In this document: positions 1 to 9,579 of the stretch, one piece after another
Layout: every line of letters begins with the position of its first letter
Numbering within the stretch: the stretch's first letter is position 1
Virus record (IMG/VR): IMGVR_UViG_3300010413_000218
Location: 1 to 26,086 of that record
Origin: a virus
DNA length: 26,086 bases
Reading direction: 5' to 3' (one strand)
Notes under the pieces: model-generated
The model's input: the letters and a program-made list of their open reading frames with translations, nothing else
The model's database searches: none
What the model was told of the DNA's origin: nothing
Position numbers and translations under genes: made by a program

Positions 1-198
1 AAGAGCCGGGAATGGCATGTCCGGGGCGAACTGCAGAGCGAACCCTGCAGAGCCCCCGAGAGCTGCCGATGAGATGGCACGTCCTAGGACAATGCGCCAC
101 GTCAGTACTTCTTGGCTGGCGAGGAGGTTCCCAATGCCGGTGATCAGACCGGCAAGGGCTATCCAGAGAATGGGATTTGCCATCTCTTTATCGTGCAT
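1..198 (-). CDS. Putative holin, N-terminal part (runs off left edge)
   Basis: Open frame of 66 codons starting ATG (MHDKEMANPILW) and still open at the window edge. It has a short charged N-terminus, a hydrophobic stretch at about residues 8-26 and a second small-residue-rich hydrophobic stretch at about 41-57. This two-helix layout fits small phage holins that form inner-membrane lesions at the end of infection. AAGG lies 8 bases before the ATG. It begins 16 bases after the tail fibre stop, the same place as the T7 holin gene 17.5 behind fibre gene 17. The family assignment is inferred from topology and position, since the C-terminus is not visible. An internal ATG at residue 6 could give a second, shorter start, as in dual-start holins, but this is speculation. 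Confidence 0.65.
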   Translation of the reverse strand, partial: MHDKEMANPILWIALAGLITGIGNLLASQEVLTWRIVLGRAISSAALGGSAGFALQFAPDMPFPAL

Positions 199-214
199 AG
201 TTGTTACCTTGCGG

Positions 215-2209
215 TTAAGTGTGCAGCTGCAGTATGAAGTGGAACGCATAGTCCGCCCCTCCTCCCGCTGCAGTGTACGTGTAGATGTCAATGTACGTTG
301 ACGTATAGGTGTAGCAAGTCACGGTGCCCGCTACGGACGTATTACGTACAATCCCGACAGCGGTGTACGAAGTCGTGCCGAGGTTGTGGGTGACCCGGTA
401 CTGCCCCGTACCTAGCTTGGAACATGTCCAGCCGGTCGGTAGACGTTCAGCTGTGCCAGCCGCAGCAACACGCCCAGCGTAGGACATCTGCTGCTCGCCC
501 TTACACCTATAGTAGCCACCACCATTGGTGCCCCCGATATAGAACACGATGCTGTTAACGCTGTCAGAGAACCCGATGTCGCCGTTATCATACAGCAGCA
601 TCTGTGAGGCTGTAGAAGCGGAGAGGGCGTCAAGGTACTTGCGCATGACCATATAGTGATTGATCGCGTCGTAGTACAATATGCCCTTCTGAACACCGTT
701 CTCCTTGAGCCACATCTGCGGCGCGTAACCAGCACCGGCGTTTACGTTGAAGTACGGCGTGGTCGTGCTGTTGACCTGCAGTGTGCCGTTGACCTGCACA
801 CCAGCCGAGGTCGTCTCCAGTACCTTAGCAACGGCTCCGTTGTAGAGGTACACTTCGCCTGCAGTTCCGGCGATTAGATACAGCTGACCGGGGTAGGTTG
901 CGTGCGAGTTGCCATACATGGTAACCCTAGCGCCGTTCGTGCCGGATACAGCACTGCCACCACACACCGTTGTGAACCCGGTATCGTTACCGCGTAGCCA
1001 CACAGATTGCGCGGAGTCGGTCATGTCAACCGTTGGGTCCGAGATAATCAGTGACGCGAACGTCTGCTGTCCAGTCCATGTCTGTGCGTCGGTCACGTTG
1101 GGCAATATCTTACCGTTGAACGTAATGACAGTGCTGGTCAGCTCCAGCGACTTCGCGTTAGGCGTAGCACCGAACACCCGGTTCCACGCAGGCGTGCCGA
1201 GGGTATCGTTCCACGTGTACATACAGACGTAGCTACTGCCATCAGAAGGGATGGAGCCAACGAAGCCACGGGCCGTGTCGTCGCTGGCAGCGGTCGAGAA
1301 GCCTTGGAACGCACTGTCGTGCGCCACATCGTAGGCCTTGCTTTTCCACATTGACGGCACACCGTTGCCCCATATCGTCTGCTGCTGGGTAAAGATGTTG
1401 GCAGTGTTGATCAGGTCGTAGTACTCGAGCGACGTCTCACCAGCGTTGACCCTCATAAACTTCAAGGCCTGCCCGGAAAGTGACGGGTACATCTCGATAG
1501 CCAGCCACGCTGATCCATTGTAGACCATCATGTTATCGCTGGTGGTGTTGAAGTACAGTGCGCCAGTAAGCAGCGGGTCGCCATCGTTGTCGAGGGTCGG
1601 GTCGCTCGCCTTCTGACCAAGGTAGCGGTCATCGAAGTTGTCGTAGCTGGTCGCAGCAGCAGCCTCACTGGCCGCAGCCGCAGCTTCACTCGCAGCCGCA
1701 GCAGCCTCACTGGCAGCCGCAGCGGCCACCGACGCATCCATGTAGGCCGTCCACGTCACGTCGAGGTAGTTCTTAGTGACGGCATCTTGAGCGGACACAG
1801 GGTCGCCCACATTCTTTATGATGTGGGTCTCAGCATTCCACTTGTTGTCAGTGTCCAGCTGCATCGACAGGTCGTTGGTGTTATCCAAGCCTTCCTGCAC
1901 AAGGTAGAACATCTGGTTGGCCGAGAGATCAAGATCGTACTCGGTCAGGTTGCCGGCATCTTGAAAGTCCACCAGCCGCGCAGTGTCGGTAGTGTTCCGG
2001 CGGATATTGATTACCTGTCCCGGCGTTGGCGTAGAGCCAGCCGTGAACTGGATTACAGTAGCGCTGAACCACGTGTAGTCATTTCCAGCGCCTTCAACCT
2101 GCAGCACGCCATCCACATATACGGAGACGTCTGCCTGCGCGATATACGGGAAGGTCACGCTGTAGTTCGTGCCACCCGTGGCAGAATAGGTGACGTAGGA
2201 AAGTGCCAT
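215..2209 (-). CDS. Tail fibre protein, T7 gp17-type N-terminus
   Basis: A 664-residue protein. Residues 1 to about 150 match the T7 gp17-like virion-attachment domain (MALSYVTYSATGG start; a segment with VNIRRNTTDTARLVDF character near 66-82; LSANQMFYLVQEG near 95-107). A run of Ala/Ser/Glu heptads follows at 159-187, then a DGDPLLTGALYFNTTSDNMMVY module (about 209-230) common in phage fibres. The rest is Gly/Ser/Thr/Tyr-rich and presumably a beta-structured receptor-binding shaft and tip. No C-terminal chaperone or lyase motif was recognised. AGGAG sits 7 bases before the ATG. It lies after the internal virion genes and before the holin, as in T7. The fibre would decide host range; the receptor cannot be read from sequence. 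Confidence 0.92.
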   Translation of the reverse strand: MALSYVTYSATGGTNYSVTFPYIAQADVSVYVDGVLQVEGAGNDYTWFSATVIQFTAGSTPTPGQVINIRRNTTDTARLVDFQDAGNLTEYDLDLSANQMFYLVQEGLDNTNDLSMQLDTDNKWNAETHIIKNVGDPVSAQDAVTKNYLDVTWTAYMDASVAAAAASEAAAAASEAAAAASEAAAATSYDNFDDRYLGQKASDPTLDNDGDPLLTGALYFNTTSDNMMVYNGSAWLAIEMYPSLSGQALKFMRVNAGETSLEYYDLINTANIFTQQQTIWGNGVPSMWKSKAYDVAHDSAFQGFSTAASDDTARGFVGSIPSDGSSYVCMYTWNDTLGTPAWNRVFGATPNAKSLELTSTVITFNGKILPNVTDAQTWTGQQTFASLIISDPTVDMTDSAQSVWLRGNDTGFTTVCGGSAVSGTNGARVTMYGNSHATYPGQLYLIAGTAGEVYLYNGAVAKVLETTSAGVQVNGTLQVNSTTTPYFNVNAGAGYAPQMWLKENGVQKGILYYDAINHYMVMRKYLDALSASTASQMLLYDNGDIGFSDSVNSIVFYIGGTNGGGYYRCKGEQQMSYAGRVAAAGTAERLPTGWTCSKLGTGQYRVTHNLGTTSYTAVGIVRNTSVAGTVTCYTYTSTYIDIYTYTAAGGGADYAFHFILQLHT
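1649..1735 (-). repeat. Heptad Ala/Ser/Glu repeat inside the tail fibre gene
   Basis: Codons 159-187 of the fibre encode ASVAAAA, then three ASEAAAA-type units, then TSYD. The DNA repeats imperfectly with a 21-base period. The period of seven residues with Ala core positions suggests a short trimeric coiled-coil linker between the attachment domain and the shaft. Confidence 0.8.
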
Positions 2210-2231
2210 GATTCAACTCCTAGAATATATA

Positions 2232-2249
2232 GGCGGCCCGAAGGCCGCC
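2232..2249 (-). other. GC-rich hairpin with TTCG loop before the tail fibre
   Basis: Read on the minus strand: GGCGGCC, loop TTCG, GGCCGCC, then TATATATT. A seven-base perfect stem closed by the very stable cUUCGg tetraloop lies between the stop of the 1458-residue virion protein and the fibre ribosome-binding site. There is no clean T-run, so it may be an mRNA stability or processing element rather than an efficient terminator. Confidence 0.6.
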
Positions 2250-2254
2250 ATTGG

Positions 2255-5200
2255 TTACTCCTCGGTAGAGGATGTTGGTAGATCGAACAGGTTGGGCGCG
2301 AGGTTCCATAGGTTATAGAACCCCGGCAGAGTGCTGAATGGCAACACCGACTGCCAGGCTCGGGAGTCCTGACGGCTGAACTTATAGTCAGGGTTGACTA
2401 TAGGAGCCACCACACCGCGAGCTGCCTTCATTGTGTTACCGGCCAGCTGGACGGTAGGGTTACCAGTGATGAAGTTCTGCTGCAGTCCAGAGCCGCGCGA
2501 CAGGCCGAACACTGGGTCTACACCACCGACCCATAGCGCCGTGTCGACGATGCCGGGGATTACGGTGGAGAAGCCAGACCGTGCGAAGGCGGCCGATGCG
2601 ATGCGCTCAGGCGTCAGCATCTTCTTACGCCATTCCTTCTTGTCGGCGTCCGACTTGCCCACACCTTTCAGCTCGGTCATCACAGAGTACGCTAGGCCAG
2701 CCCACATGGTCTGATAGGCGAACGGCACCCAAGCCTCTATGGACTTCGGGTTCTGCTTTACCAGCGCAATGTTGTTCAGCAACTGCTTCTGGATAGCCCC
2801 GATCTGGAACGTACGGAACTGCGTGCCCAGCTTGACCAGCCGGCTCTTATGAAGCTCGACGGGCAGGTTGCTGATGTCGTTCTCCTGAACAGCTTGCCGC
2901 GTCATGCGGAACATCGCTCGCCGGTACTTCAGCCACAGACCATAGTCGCCCCAAGCCTCATGCTCGGGATGAACCAGCTTGCCTCGCACGTATCTGCCAT
3001 TGGTGCCGATGTTCTCAGCGACCTTTAGCAAGTCCTGCTCGGACAGGCCGGCAGCTGCGAAGCGATCCTTGGTTACCTGACTCAGGACCTTATTGCCCTT
3101 GCCAACGTCACCCATCAGCTCCAGCATTGAGATGTTGAACATCCGCTGCTGGTATGCCATGACCTTGACCATCGGCTTCCCAACGATCCGCTCCATGGTC
3201 CTCAGCCCTTCATCCAGCAGACTGAACTTACCCTCCACCACCTCAACGTCGGTGATGTGATCGGCGAACCCTCGGCCCATCGCAGCGTCGGCGCCAGCAG
3301 CCATCTCGTTCTCAATGAAGTTCGATAGCTCGGACGTCAGGCGGCCATCGGCCCCACGCTTGCTGTAGAACAGAGCCATCTCAGGGATTCGCTTGATCAT
3401 CTCGATCGTGCCGAACTGAGCTTGGATGTTGCCTTGCTCACTCATCTGCGCGAACGCAGTCTGCCCCATGCGACCCACGAAGTTCCAGCGGGTAATGGCG
3501 TTGTGCATCCGGGTCCACGCATCGTTGTCGTGTTGCGGTATGCCAACCAGCAGCTGGTATGCCATGTCCATCATGGCGTGAGACTTGGCGACAGCTTCAC
3601 CGTCGATCCCCTCATCCAGACTGAATTGCCGGGACTTCTCGAGTAGATCGTTCCAAGCCTTGTCGCTGGTTACGTGGAAGGCAGTGCCTTTGGTCGCCTC
3701 AGCGATCGCGGCTCGCCCGCCCACAGAGCGCACATATCCATGCACCAGCCTGCCGGCATCCCTCTCGAACAGGTCCTTGATCGGGATCGTCACCACCTCT
3801 ACCTGCCCGGTCGCCTCATTCAGCTTGCGCGCAGTTATGGTGGTTGCCATGTTGAGCAGCGTCCTACGCTTGGCATACTTCACACGCTCGCTTTCGGCCG
3901 GCTTCTTCAGACGGTCGCGCAGGTTGATGAAGGCCTGTGCATCGTCGTCCTCAAAGCCCAGAGCCTTGAAGGTGCTCTCGATGTATCCATCCTCGCCGAT
4001 GCGGCTCATGTCGAAGTACTGTCCCCTGCGGCCGGCGTCCTTCTTGATCACGATGTCGCAGTAGTTGCGCGCGATCAGGGCAGCCGTCTCAGGGTCGAGT
4101 TCGTAGTTACCTCGACGCAGCGCTTGGTATATCCCCTCCTCGTCTACGGTCCAGCCTTCCATGCGGGGCTCGACGCCCTCGGCCAGTTCGTACTCAGACC
4201 GCACCCTTCGGAAGGCCTCGGAGTTGTGGACGTGCGGGGTGTAGTTCGGGTCCTTCGCAAACTGATCGAAGCCCTCTAGGCCAGCACTCTCGGCAAAGTC
4301 CTTTGCATCCGCGTACACCTTGCGCAGAGCGGCCACTGCCTTCTGCACGTTGGGGTCATTGACGCCGTCACCGAATCCTTCGATCGCATCAGTCACCAGC
4401 TCACCGAACTCACGCTCACGCGCCGTGTTGCTTAGCTTACGCTGCAGCCAGTTGAGTCCTAGGCCCTTAGCCCACTCGTCCCGCGCGTGCAGGTAGTCAC
4501 GGGTAAACGGAGCCATGACAGTGTGCTGGAAGTCCTGAGCAATCACGTTGGCGCTGGTGGTCGTCACACGGCCGTCTCCGGCAATGTGGTCGGTCAGCAG
4601 CTTGTCAGTGATCCACTTGATGGAACTGCTCGGGTCCGAGATCATCCTCGAGTAGAAGGACGTGTACTTGGACAGCTTATGCAGATCGCTAGGAGTCTGC
4701 GGTGCATTGTCAACGAACTCATCCAACTCATGTGGCTTCAGGTCCTGAGCAATCTCTCGCTTCGGCTGCTGCACTATGGCAGCGGACGCGCCCACTGAGC
4801 CCTTCTCCTCAGGCGCAGCTATGCGCTTCTCAGCGCTCGCCAGCTGCCCAAGTACGGGCTTCTTACCGAGACGGGCCCTTACAGCCTCGCGCGCCTCGAG
4901 GACCTTCAGTCGATTGGCCAGCTTGGCTGACTCTTTGTCGATCTTCTCATAGCGAGCCTCGACTGCCGCGAGGTCCTTCTTGTAGGCCTTCTCCACACGG
5001 TCGGTCAGCTTCTTGGCTCCCTTCTTGATCAGCAGCTCGAAGTCCTTGGCCGAGGGGTTACGCCCCAAGCCCAGCTCCGCGTACGTGTCGGGGTCCTCCT
5101 TCTGCAGCACAGTCATAAAGTGACGGCGCTGGTTGGTCAGCTCCTGACGCTGGCGGACCAGAGACTTCGGGTCTAGGTCCTTCTCAGGCGCAGCCTTAGC

Positions 5201-6631
5201 CAGTGACGCCTTGACCTTTTCCAGCTCGGCAGTAAGCGTCGGCTGTACCGGCGTAGCGATCTCCTCATCTGCGAACTCCTTCAGCTTGGCGTTGATGTTC
5301 CGAATTTCCTCTGCGTCAAGCGCGGCCTGCTTGGCCATCTTGGGCTCACGCGACTCAACGATCGGCCGGGCCTTGGCGGGCGGCTTGCCGGTCGTATCAA
5401 TGACGTAGCCATCCTTCACACGGCCAGCTTCCAGAGCATCCTTACGAACGTCGATGTACTTGAGGGAGGCGTCCTTACCGTAGGTCGTCCTGAAGTAGTC
5501 CGCGTAGCTCAGGTTGTCGGTGTAGAACTGACCGGGCTTGTCACCGGGGGAGAACTCGTACAGCTTCTCGGTGTCGAACACATCCTCGAACTTCACCGTT
5601 GGGCTCTCTGCACGGTACAGGCGTGTGTACCCAGCAGCCACCGGAGGCAGCTGGCTGGCAGTAGCCTCAACGTCCAGCTCCTTGTTCTTATCGAACACAA
5701 GGTTCTCGATGGTGACCGGCTGCGTTACAGCCACGTCTTCAGGCAGCGGGTCCTCGCCCAAGGTCTGCCTGAGGCCGACAGCCTCGTCCTCGTTGAACTG
5801 GTTCAGTACCGGATGGTCGATCGGGTTATCGTCACCCCGAGCATTCGCCTCGATGGTCTGATCCATGTCCTTCAGCGCACGGTCGTTAGCCTTGACAGTG
5901 TCAGGGTTATGCACCGATACCTCAGGCTCTGGGGCCTTAGGATGGATGCGCGGGGCCTGCATCAGGGAACCAGCAGCTGCGCCGAACAGTCCGCCGAACG
6001 CGGCTGCGTAGCCTATATCGAATGGGCTGCGGGTATGTGAAGCGGCCACCGAGATAGCCTCGATGGATGCGTTCTCGGCCGCACCGGCAACAGCGTATGC
6101 GGCAATTCGATTGGCCTTATTGGCCAGATGTAGCGCACGCGCCAACTTCGCGGACCTTGCCACCACGGCAGTCGGCCCAAGGAACGTCAGAGCGACAGCA
6201 CCCTCATCAAGGATGCCAGCAGCTAGAGTTGCGGCAGCGCCTTTCCAGCCCTGCTTGGCCAACTCTTCTTGCTGCTGTATCTCGAACATGAAGTTGTCGC
6301 GGATAGCCCATGAGTGCTCAGCTGAGCGGGCATCTACCAGCTGCTCGCGGAGCGGTCCCTGATACAGCTTGGGGACATCCTTCATCAGCTCGTTGTAGTT
6401 GCTCTCCAACTTGTAGTTGGGATCGGCCGGCTGGTTCTCCTCATTGAAGTGCCGGTTCAGTACATTGGTCGTACCATACAGCTGTCTGGCTGGCTGCCAA
6501 GCTGCTGCAAAGCTGGTGTCGTCCTCAGGCTGAACTTCGGGTACAGGCCGAGACACACCCACAGGTGCCGGCGCTAGGCCTGGCTCCTCGATCGGCCCGA
6601 AGCCTAGGCGCGTCTTGCTATCTTCCCACAT
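2255..6631 (-). CDS. Large internal virion protein, T7 gp16-like
   Basis: A 1458-residue protein in the place of T7 gp16 (1318 residues), the core protein ejected into the cell to form the trans-envelope DNA channel. Unlike T7 gp16 I see no N-terminal soluble lytic transglycosylase domain; a lysozyme domain is instead on the upstream 964-residue protein. Visible parts: Ala/Gly-rich membrane-active-looking segments at about 130-160 and 205-225; a possible ADP-ribosyltransferase-like segment at 331-415; a Lys/Glu/Ala-rich, probably coiled-coil region at about 430-610; a long helical remainder; and a C-terminal region (GFSTVIPGIVDTALWVGG) of the type seen at the end of gp16-like proteins. GAGG lies before the ATG. 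Assignment rests on size, order and character rather than a catalytic motif. Confidence 0.85.
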   Translation of the reverse strand: MWEDSKTRLGFGPIEEPGLAPAPVGVSRPVPEVQPEDDTSFAAAWQPARQLYGTTNVLNRHFNEENQPADPNYKLESNYNELMKDVPKLYQGPLREQLVDARSAEHSWAIRDNFMFEIQQQEELAKQGWKGAAATLAAGILDEGAVALTFLGPTAVVARSAKLARALHLANKANRIAAYAVAGAAENASIEAISVAASHTRSPFDIGYAAAFGGLFGAAAGSLMQAPRIHPKAPEPEVSVHNPDTVKANDRALKDMDQTIEANARGDDNPIDHPVLNQFNEDEAVGLRQTLGEDPLPEDVAVTQPVTIENLVFDKNKELDVEATASQLPPVAAGYTRLYRAESPTVKFEDVFDTEKLYEFSPGDKPGQFYTDNLSYADYFRTTYGKDASLKYIDVRKDALEAGRVKDGYVIDTTGKPPAKARPIVESREPKMAKQAALDAEEIRNINAKLKEFADEEIATPVQPTLTAELEKVKASLAKAAPEKDLDPKSLVRQRQELTNQRRHFMTVLQKEDPDTYAELGLGRNPSAKDFELLIKKGAKKLTDRVEKAYKKDLAAVEARYEKIDKESAKLANRLKVLEAREAVRARLGKKPVLGQLASAEKRIAAPEEKGSVGASAAIVQQPKREIAQDLKPHELDEFVDNAPQTPSDLHKLSKYTSFYSRMISDPSSSIKWITDKLLTDHIAGDGRVTTTSANVIAQDFQHTVMAPFTRDYLHARDEWAKGLGLNWLQRKLSNTAREREFGELVTDAIEGFGDGVNDPNVQKAVAALRKVYADAKDFAESAGLEGFDQFAKDPNYTPHVHNSEAFRRVRSEYELAEGVEPRMEGWTVDEEGIYQALRRGNYELDPETAALIARNYCDIVIKKDAGRRGQYFDMSRIGEDGYIESTFKALGFEDDDAQAFINLRDRLKKPAESERVKYAKRRTLLNMATTITARKLNEATGQVEVVTIPIKDLFERDAGRLVHGYVRSVGGRAAIAEATKGTAFHVTSDKAWNDLLEKSRQFSLDEGIDGEAVAKSHAMMDMAYQLLVGIPQHDNDAWTRMHNAITRWNFVGRMGQTAFAQMSEQGNIQAQFGTIEMIKRIPEMALFYSKRGADGRLTSELSNFIENEMAAGADAAMGRGFADHITDVEVVEGKFSLLDEGLRTMERIVGKPMVKVMAYQQRMFNISMLELMGDVGKGNKVLSQVTKDRFAAAGLSEQDLLKVAENIGTNGRYVRGKLVHPEHEAWGDYGLWLKYRRAMFRMTRQAVQENDISNLPVELHKSRLVKLGTQFRTFQIGAIQKQLLNNIALVKQNPKSIEAWVPFAYQTMWAGLAYSVMTELKGVGKSDADKKEWRKKMLTPERIASAAFARSGFSTVIPGIVDTALWVGGVDPVFGLSRGSGLQQNFITGNPTVQLAGNTMKAARGVVAPIVNPDYKFSRQDSRAWQSVLPFSTLPGFYNLWNLAPNLFDLPTSSTEE

Positions 6632-6673
6632 GGTCTATCCTCAGTGTTTGTGCGCGTCCCTGCGCGATGATTC

Positions 6674-9568
6674 CTATTTGCCGAAGAACTTATCTTCTTC
6701 GCGTTTACGTCTGGCCTTCAGGCCACCGGGGTGTCCCTTGTAGTTCACCCAACCTTTAGCTCCGAATGCCTCTTCGCGGAACGTCTTCATGTCGCCGGCA
6801 TTCAATGCCCTCAGCGCTGCAGACTTCTTGAAGGAGCCGACGCCCACGTTGTACACAAGGCTGGTCAGCGCTTCCTTCTGGTTCGCGTTAAGCGGAACAG
6901 TCACCAGACTATCGACGGCATCACGTGCTATGGCAGTGTCCTGCTCGAGCAGCTTCAGTGCCTGCGTCTCAGTCAGGCCGGCATCAATCCGTACGGACTC
7001 ATTGCCGATCTTGATGACGCCTGAGGCCTTCTCCTCGTCGGTGATCTTGTGACCATAGGCGAGCGTGGCGTTACCACCTTCCAGAGAGCCGTGAGGCTTC
7101 CAGAGGCTGGACTGCTTGTCGAACCCAACACGCTGAGCGTTCTCCTCGTTAGCGATGAAGCTCATCGACTGGTCTGGAGCAGGCGCTTCCTGTGCAGGAG
7201 CTGCGGGCTCGGCCGGGGTCTCAGCCACAGGGGCCTCACCTCTACCACGCCTGCGAGACTTGCGGGTACCGCGTGCTGACGTAGCGTAGCGCTCACCGAT
7301 AGCTTCATCGGTCTGCTTGGCGTTGCGCTCTGCGATCTCCATGACCTTCTTCCGCGCATCCTCGCGCGCCTTGCGCTTGGTCAGTCGCTCATTGTGAGCT
7401 GCAGCAATCTGCTCTGGGGTCCGGTGGGGACCTCGACGCTGTCCTCCGTAGCGGTTGGCATTGGCGGCCATGGCTTCCTCGGGGGACATGAACTGACTGT
7501 CGTGGTAGCTCTCCATCAGATCGTTGGGTGACTTGAAGGTCACCGGCACGGCTACGGTTCGGCCGTCAGCAGTCGTAACGTTGCGCGTTACAAGGAACCC
7601 ATTGGTGTCATGCAGCACGTAACCGACTCCGGGCTGGTGCTCTGGGTAGAACCCAATGTCTTCACCATACCCAAGCTCGGCTCGGATGCCATCACTGTAC
7701 CAGTCCATTGCTTTCTGTAGGTCGTCCTGCTCTACGCCGGGCATGTTCACCCACACACCAGTGTCAGAGCCCTGAGGCTTGTACGCGACGTGGTTGGCCT
7801 CGAACTTCTCGAAGTACATGTCCAGCGCATCCTCGGCAGACATGCGCCCACCGCTCTTGACAATGGCAGTCCGCACGAACGAGAGCGCCTCTTCCTGATA
7901 CGCGGCAGTGTTCGCCATCTCGTACTCAAAGCTGAAGACTCCGGGGTCGTAGGTGCTGAGTCGATCGGACACCTCACCGCTTATGACATTCGCCTGCTTG
8001 GTCGTCACCATCTTATGGCCCAACTCTAGGGCCTCTGGTGAACCATAGGCGCGGGCCATCTGGAACGCCTCTTCGGGAGAGACACCGTTATTGATCTGCG
8101 TCTCGTACAGCTTGCGCCTTGCGCGCATGTCATCGGAGATGTGGCTCTGAACTGCGGCCACACCTGAGGCGCCCTGAACTTCCATCAGGTTCATCGTGTT
8201 GATTGCCTCAACGAATGCACCGAAGTTATCAGGCGACGGGTTAAGCTCGCGCTTCAGCACGTCCGACTTGCGGCCGGTGCCAACGGTGTTGTTAGACAGC
8301 ACCCGCAGGGCATAGGCTGCTTCTTGTGGATTGGACTCAGCGTTCTTATGGTAGTAGCTGATCAGGTTGCCATTGGTCTTGTCGATGATCTTGTCCCGGT
8401 CAGCGGACTTCAGCAGTCCCTCGTCAACCAGTAGGTCGATCCCGGCGAAGTCGCCAGTCAGCATCAGCCCGTTCACCACGTTGGACATGTCGGTGGCATT
8501 CTTAGCCTTGGCCATGTTCTCACGATCGGAGCGTGCCTGCTCGGCTGTCAGCAGCCCAGACTCAACGGCATCGTCCAGCATCTTCAGCTTCAGGCCACTG
8601 TTGGTCTCAGCCTCGAATGCCTTATAGAAGGCGTTCTGCCGGACCTCCTTGGACTTAACCTCGAACGCCGTCTTCGAGCGCTCAGCCTGTTCCTTGAACT
8701 CGGCAATAGCCGGGCCATAGGTCATGCTGGTGGACAGTCCGGGGATCGTTTGATCCGGCTTGTCGGTGTCCTGCGTAGCAATGTTGAACGCATCAAGCAG
8801 CTCGGGGCGGCCGGTGTCGACTGCGATCCTGCCGACGTTGGTGACCAACACCTTGTTGATCTCGTCAGACGTCAGACCGTTCATCTTGCCAAGCTCACGC
8901 ATGGCGGCCTTGTCGGTGGCCAGGTCCTGAGCCGACTTGTTGTCCGCTCCAACTGAGAACGTCTGGTTCACAACAGCGGAGAAGTTGTCGATCTGCTTAG
9001 AGTGCGCGACCACTGATTGGTACTTGGCATTCTTAGCAGTCAGCTCGGCCTCTACAGCCATCATTCCCTCGAGGTACGCAACGCGCATCTCAGGGCTGTC
9101 TACTCCTTGCAGGTCGGCCTTGATCCTGTTGGCGACCATGTTCTGGATTTGGGCCTGCGTGAGGAACGCGTCAGGGTTCTCGTCGTAGATCGCATACAGG
9201 TCAGCGGTAGCCTTGGAGGCGCCCAGCTTGCCACTCATCAGGTCATAGCCCTTGATGAAGTAGATCGACTTGTCCATCGTGTCGGCAGTGCGGTCAGCCG
9301 CATCACCAGCCTCTAGGCGGGCTTGAGTGCCAAGCGCCAAGTCAGACTGGCGCTCCTTCACGATCTGCCCGCGTGCGACCTCTGAGGCAACCTGAGACAG
9401 GGTATTGAACGCCTGAGCGATCAGCTGCGTGTCGGGGTTTGCCTTAGGACGGTAGTCCCCTTGAGGAAGCGACATGCCGGTCGGATGAGCCTGTATGCGC
9501 AGGCCGGAAGGGCTCAGCGCAGGCTGTACCTCCGTTCGTACGCTTGCTCTTGTAGTATCTCTTGGCAT
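6674..9568 (-). CDS. Internal virion protein (gp15-like position) with C-terminal GH24 lysozyme domain
   Basis: A 964-residue protein. The first 700 or so residues are helical and charged, as in T7 gp15-like internal core proteins. A basic, Pro/Ala-rich linker (about 690-800) leads to a T4-type muramidase domain at 801-964. Its signature parts are a Glu pair at 808-809, LEGGNATLAYGHKIT at 829-843, YNVGVGSFKKSAALRALNAG at 106-125 of the domain, and GLKARRKREEDKFF at the end. The likely catalytic residues are Glu808 or 809 and Thr835. The usual Asp six residues before that Thr is not in place; Glu830 may substitute. phiKMV gp36 is a known virion protein with a C-terminal lysozyme domain, so this would cut peptidoglycan during DNA entry rather than at lysis. 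Confidence 0.9.
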   Translation of the reverse strand: MPRDTTRASVRTEVQPALSPSGLRIQAHPTGMSLPQGDYRPKANPDTQLIAQAFNTLSQVASEVARGQIVKERQSDLALGTQARLEAGDAADRTADTMDKSIYFIKGYDLMSGKLGASKATADLYAIYDENPDAFLTQAQIQNMVANRIKADLQGVDSPEMRVAYLEGMMAVEAELTAKNAKYQSVVAHSKQIDNFSAVVNQTFSVGADNKSAQDLATDKAAMRELGKMNGLTSDEINKVLVTNVGRIAVDTGRPELLDAFNIATQDTDKPDQTIPGLSTSMTYGPAIAEFKEQAERSKTAFEVKSKEVRQNAFYKAFEAETNSGLKLKMLDDAVESGLLTAEQARSDRENMAKAKNATDMSNVVNGLMLTGDFAGIDLLVDEGLLKSADRDKIIDKTNGNLISYYHKNAESNPQEAAYALRVLSNNTVGTGRKSDVLKRELNPSPDNFGAFVEAINTMNLMEVQGASGVAAVQSHISDDMRARRKLYETQINNGVSPEEAFQMARAYGSPEALELGHKMVTTKQANVISGEVSDRLSTYDPGVFSFEYEMANTAAYQEEALSFVRTAIVKSGGRMSAEDALDMYFEKFEANHVAYKPQGSDTGVWVNMPGVEQDDLQKAMDWYSDGIRAELGYGEDIGFYPEHQPGVGYVLHDTNGFLVTRNVTTADGRTVAVPVTFKSPNDLMESYHDSQFMSPEEAMAANANRYGGQRRGPHRTPEQIAAAHNERLTKRKAREDARKKVMEIAERNAKQTDEAIGERYATSARGTRKSRRRGRGEAPVAETPAEPAAPAQEAPAPDQSMSFIANEENAQRVGFDKQSSLWKPHGSLEGGNATLAYGHKITDEEKASGVIKIGNESVRIDAGLTETQALKLLEQDTAIARDAVDSLVTVPLNANQKEALTSLVYNVGVGSFKKSAALRALNAGDMKTFREEAFGAKGWVNYKGHPGGLKARRKREEDKFFGK

Positions 9569-9579
9569 GTCTGCCTCTC

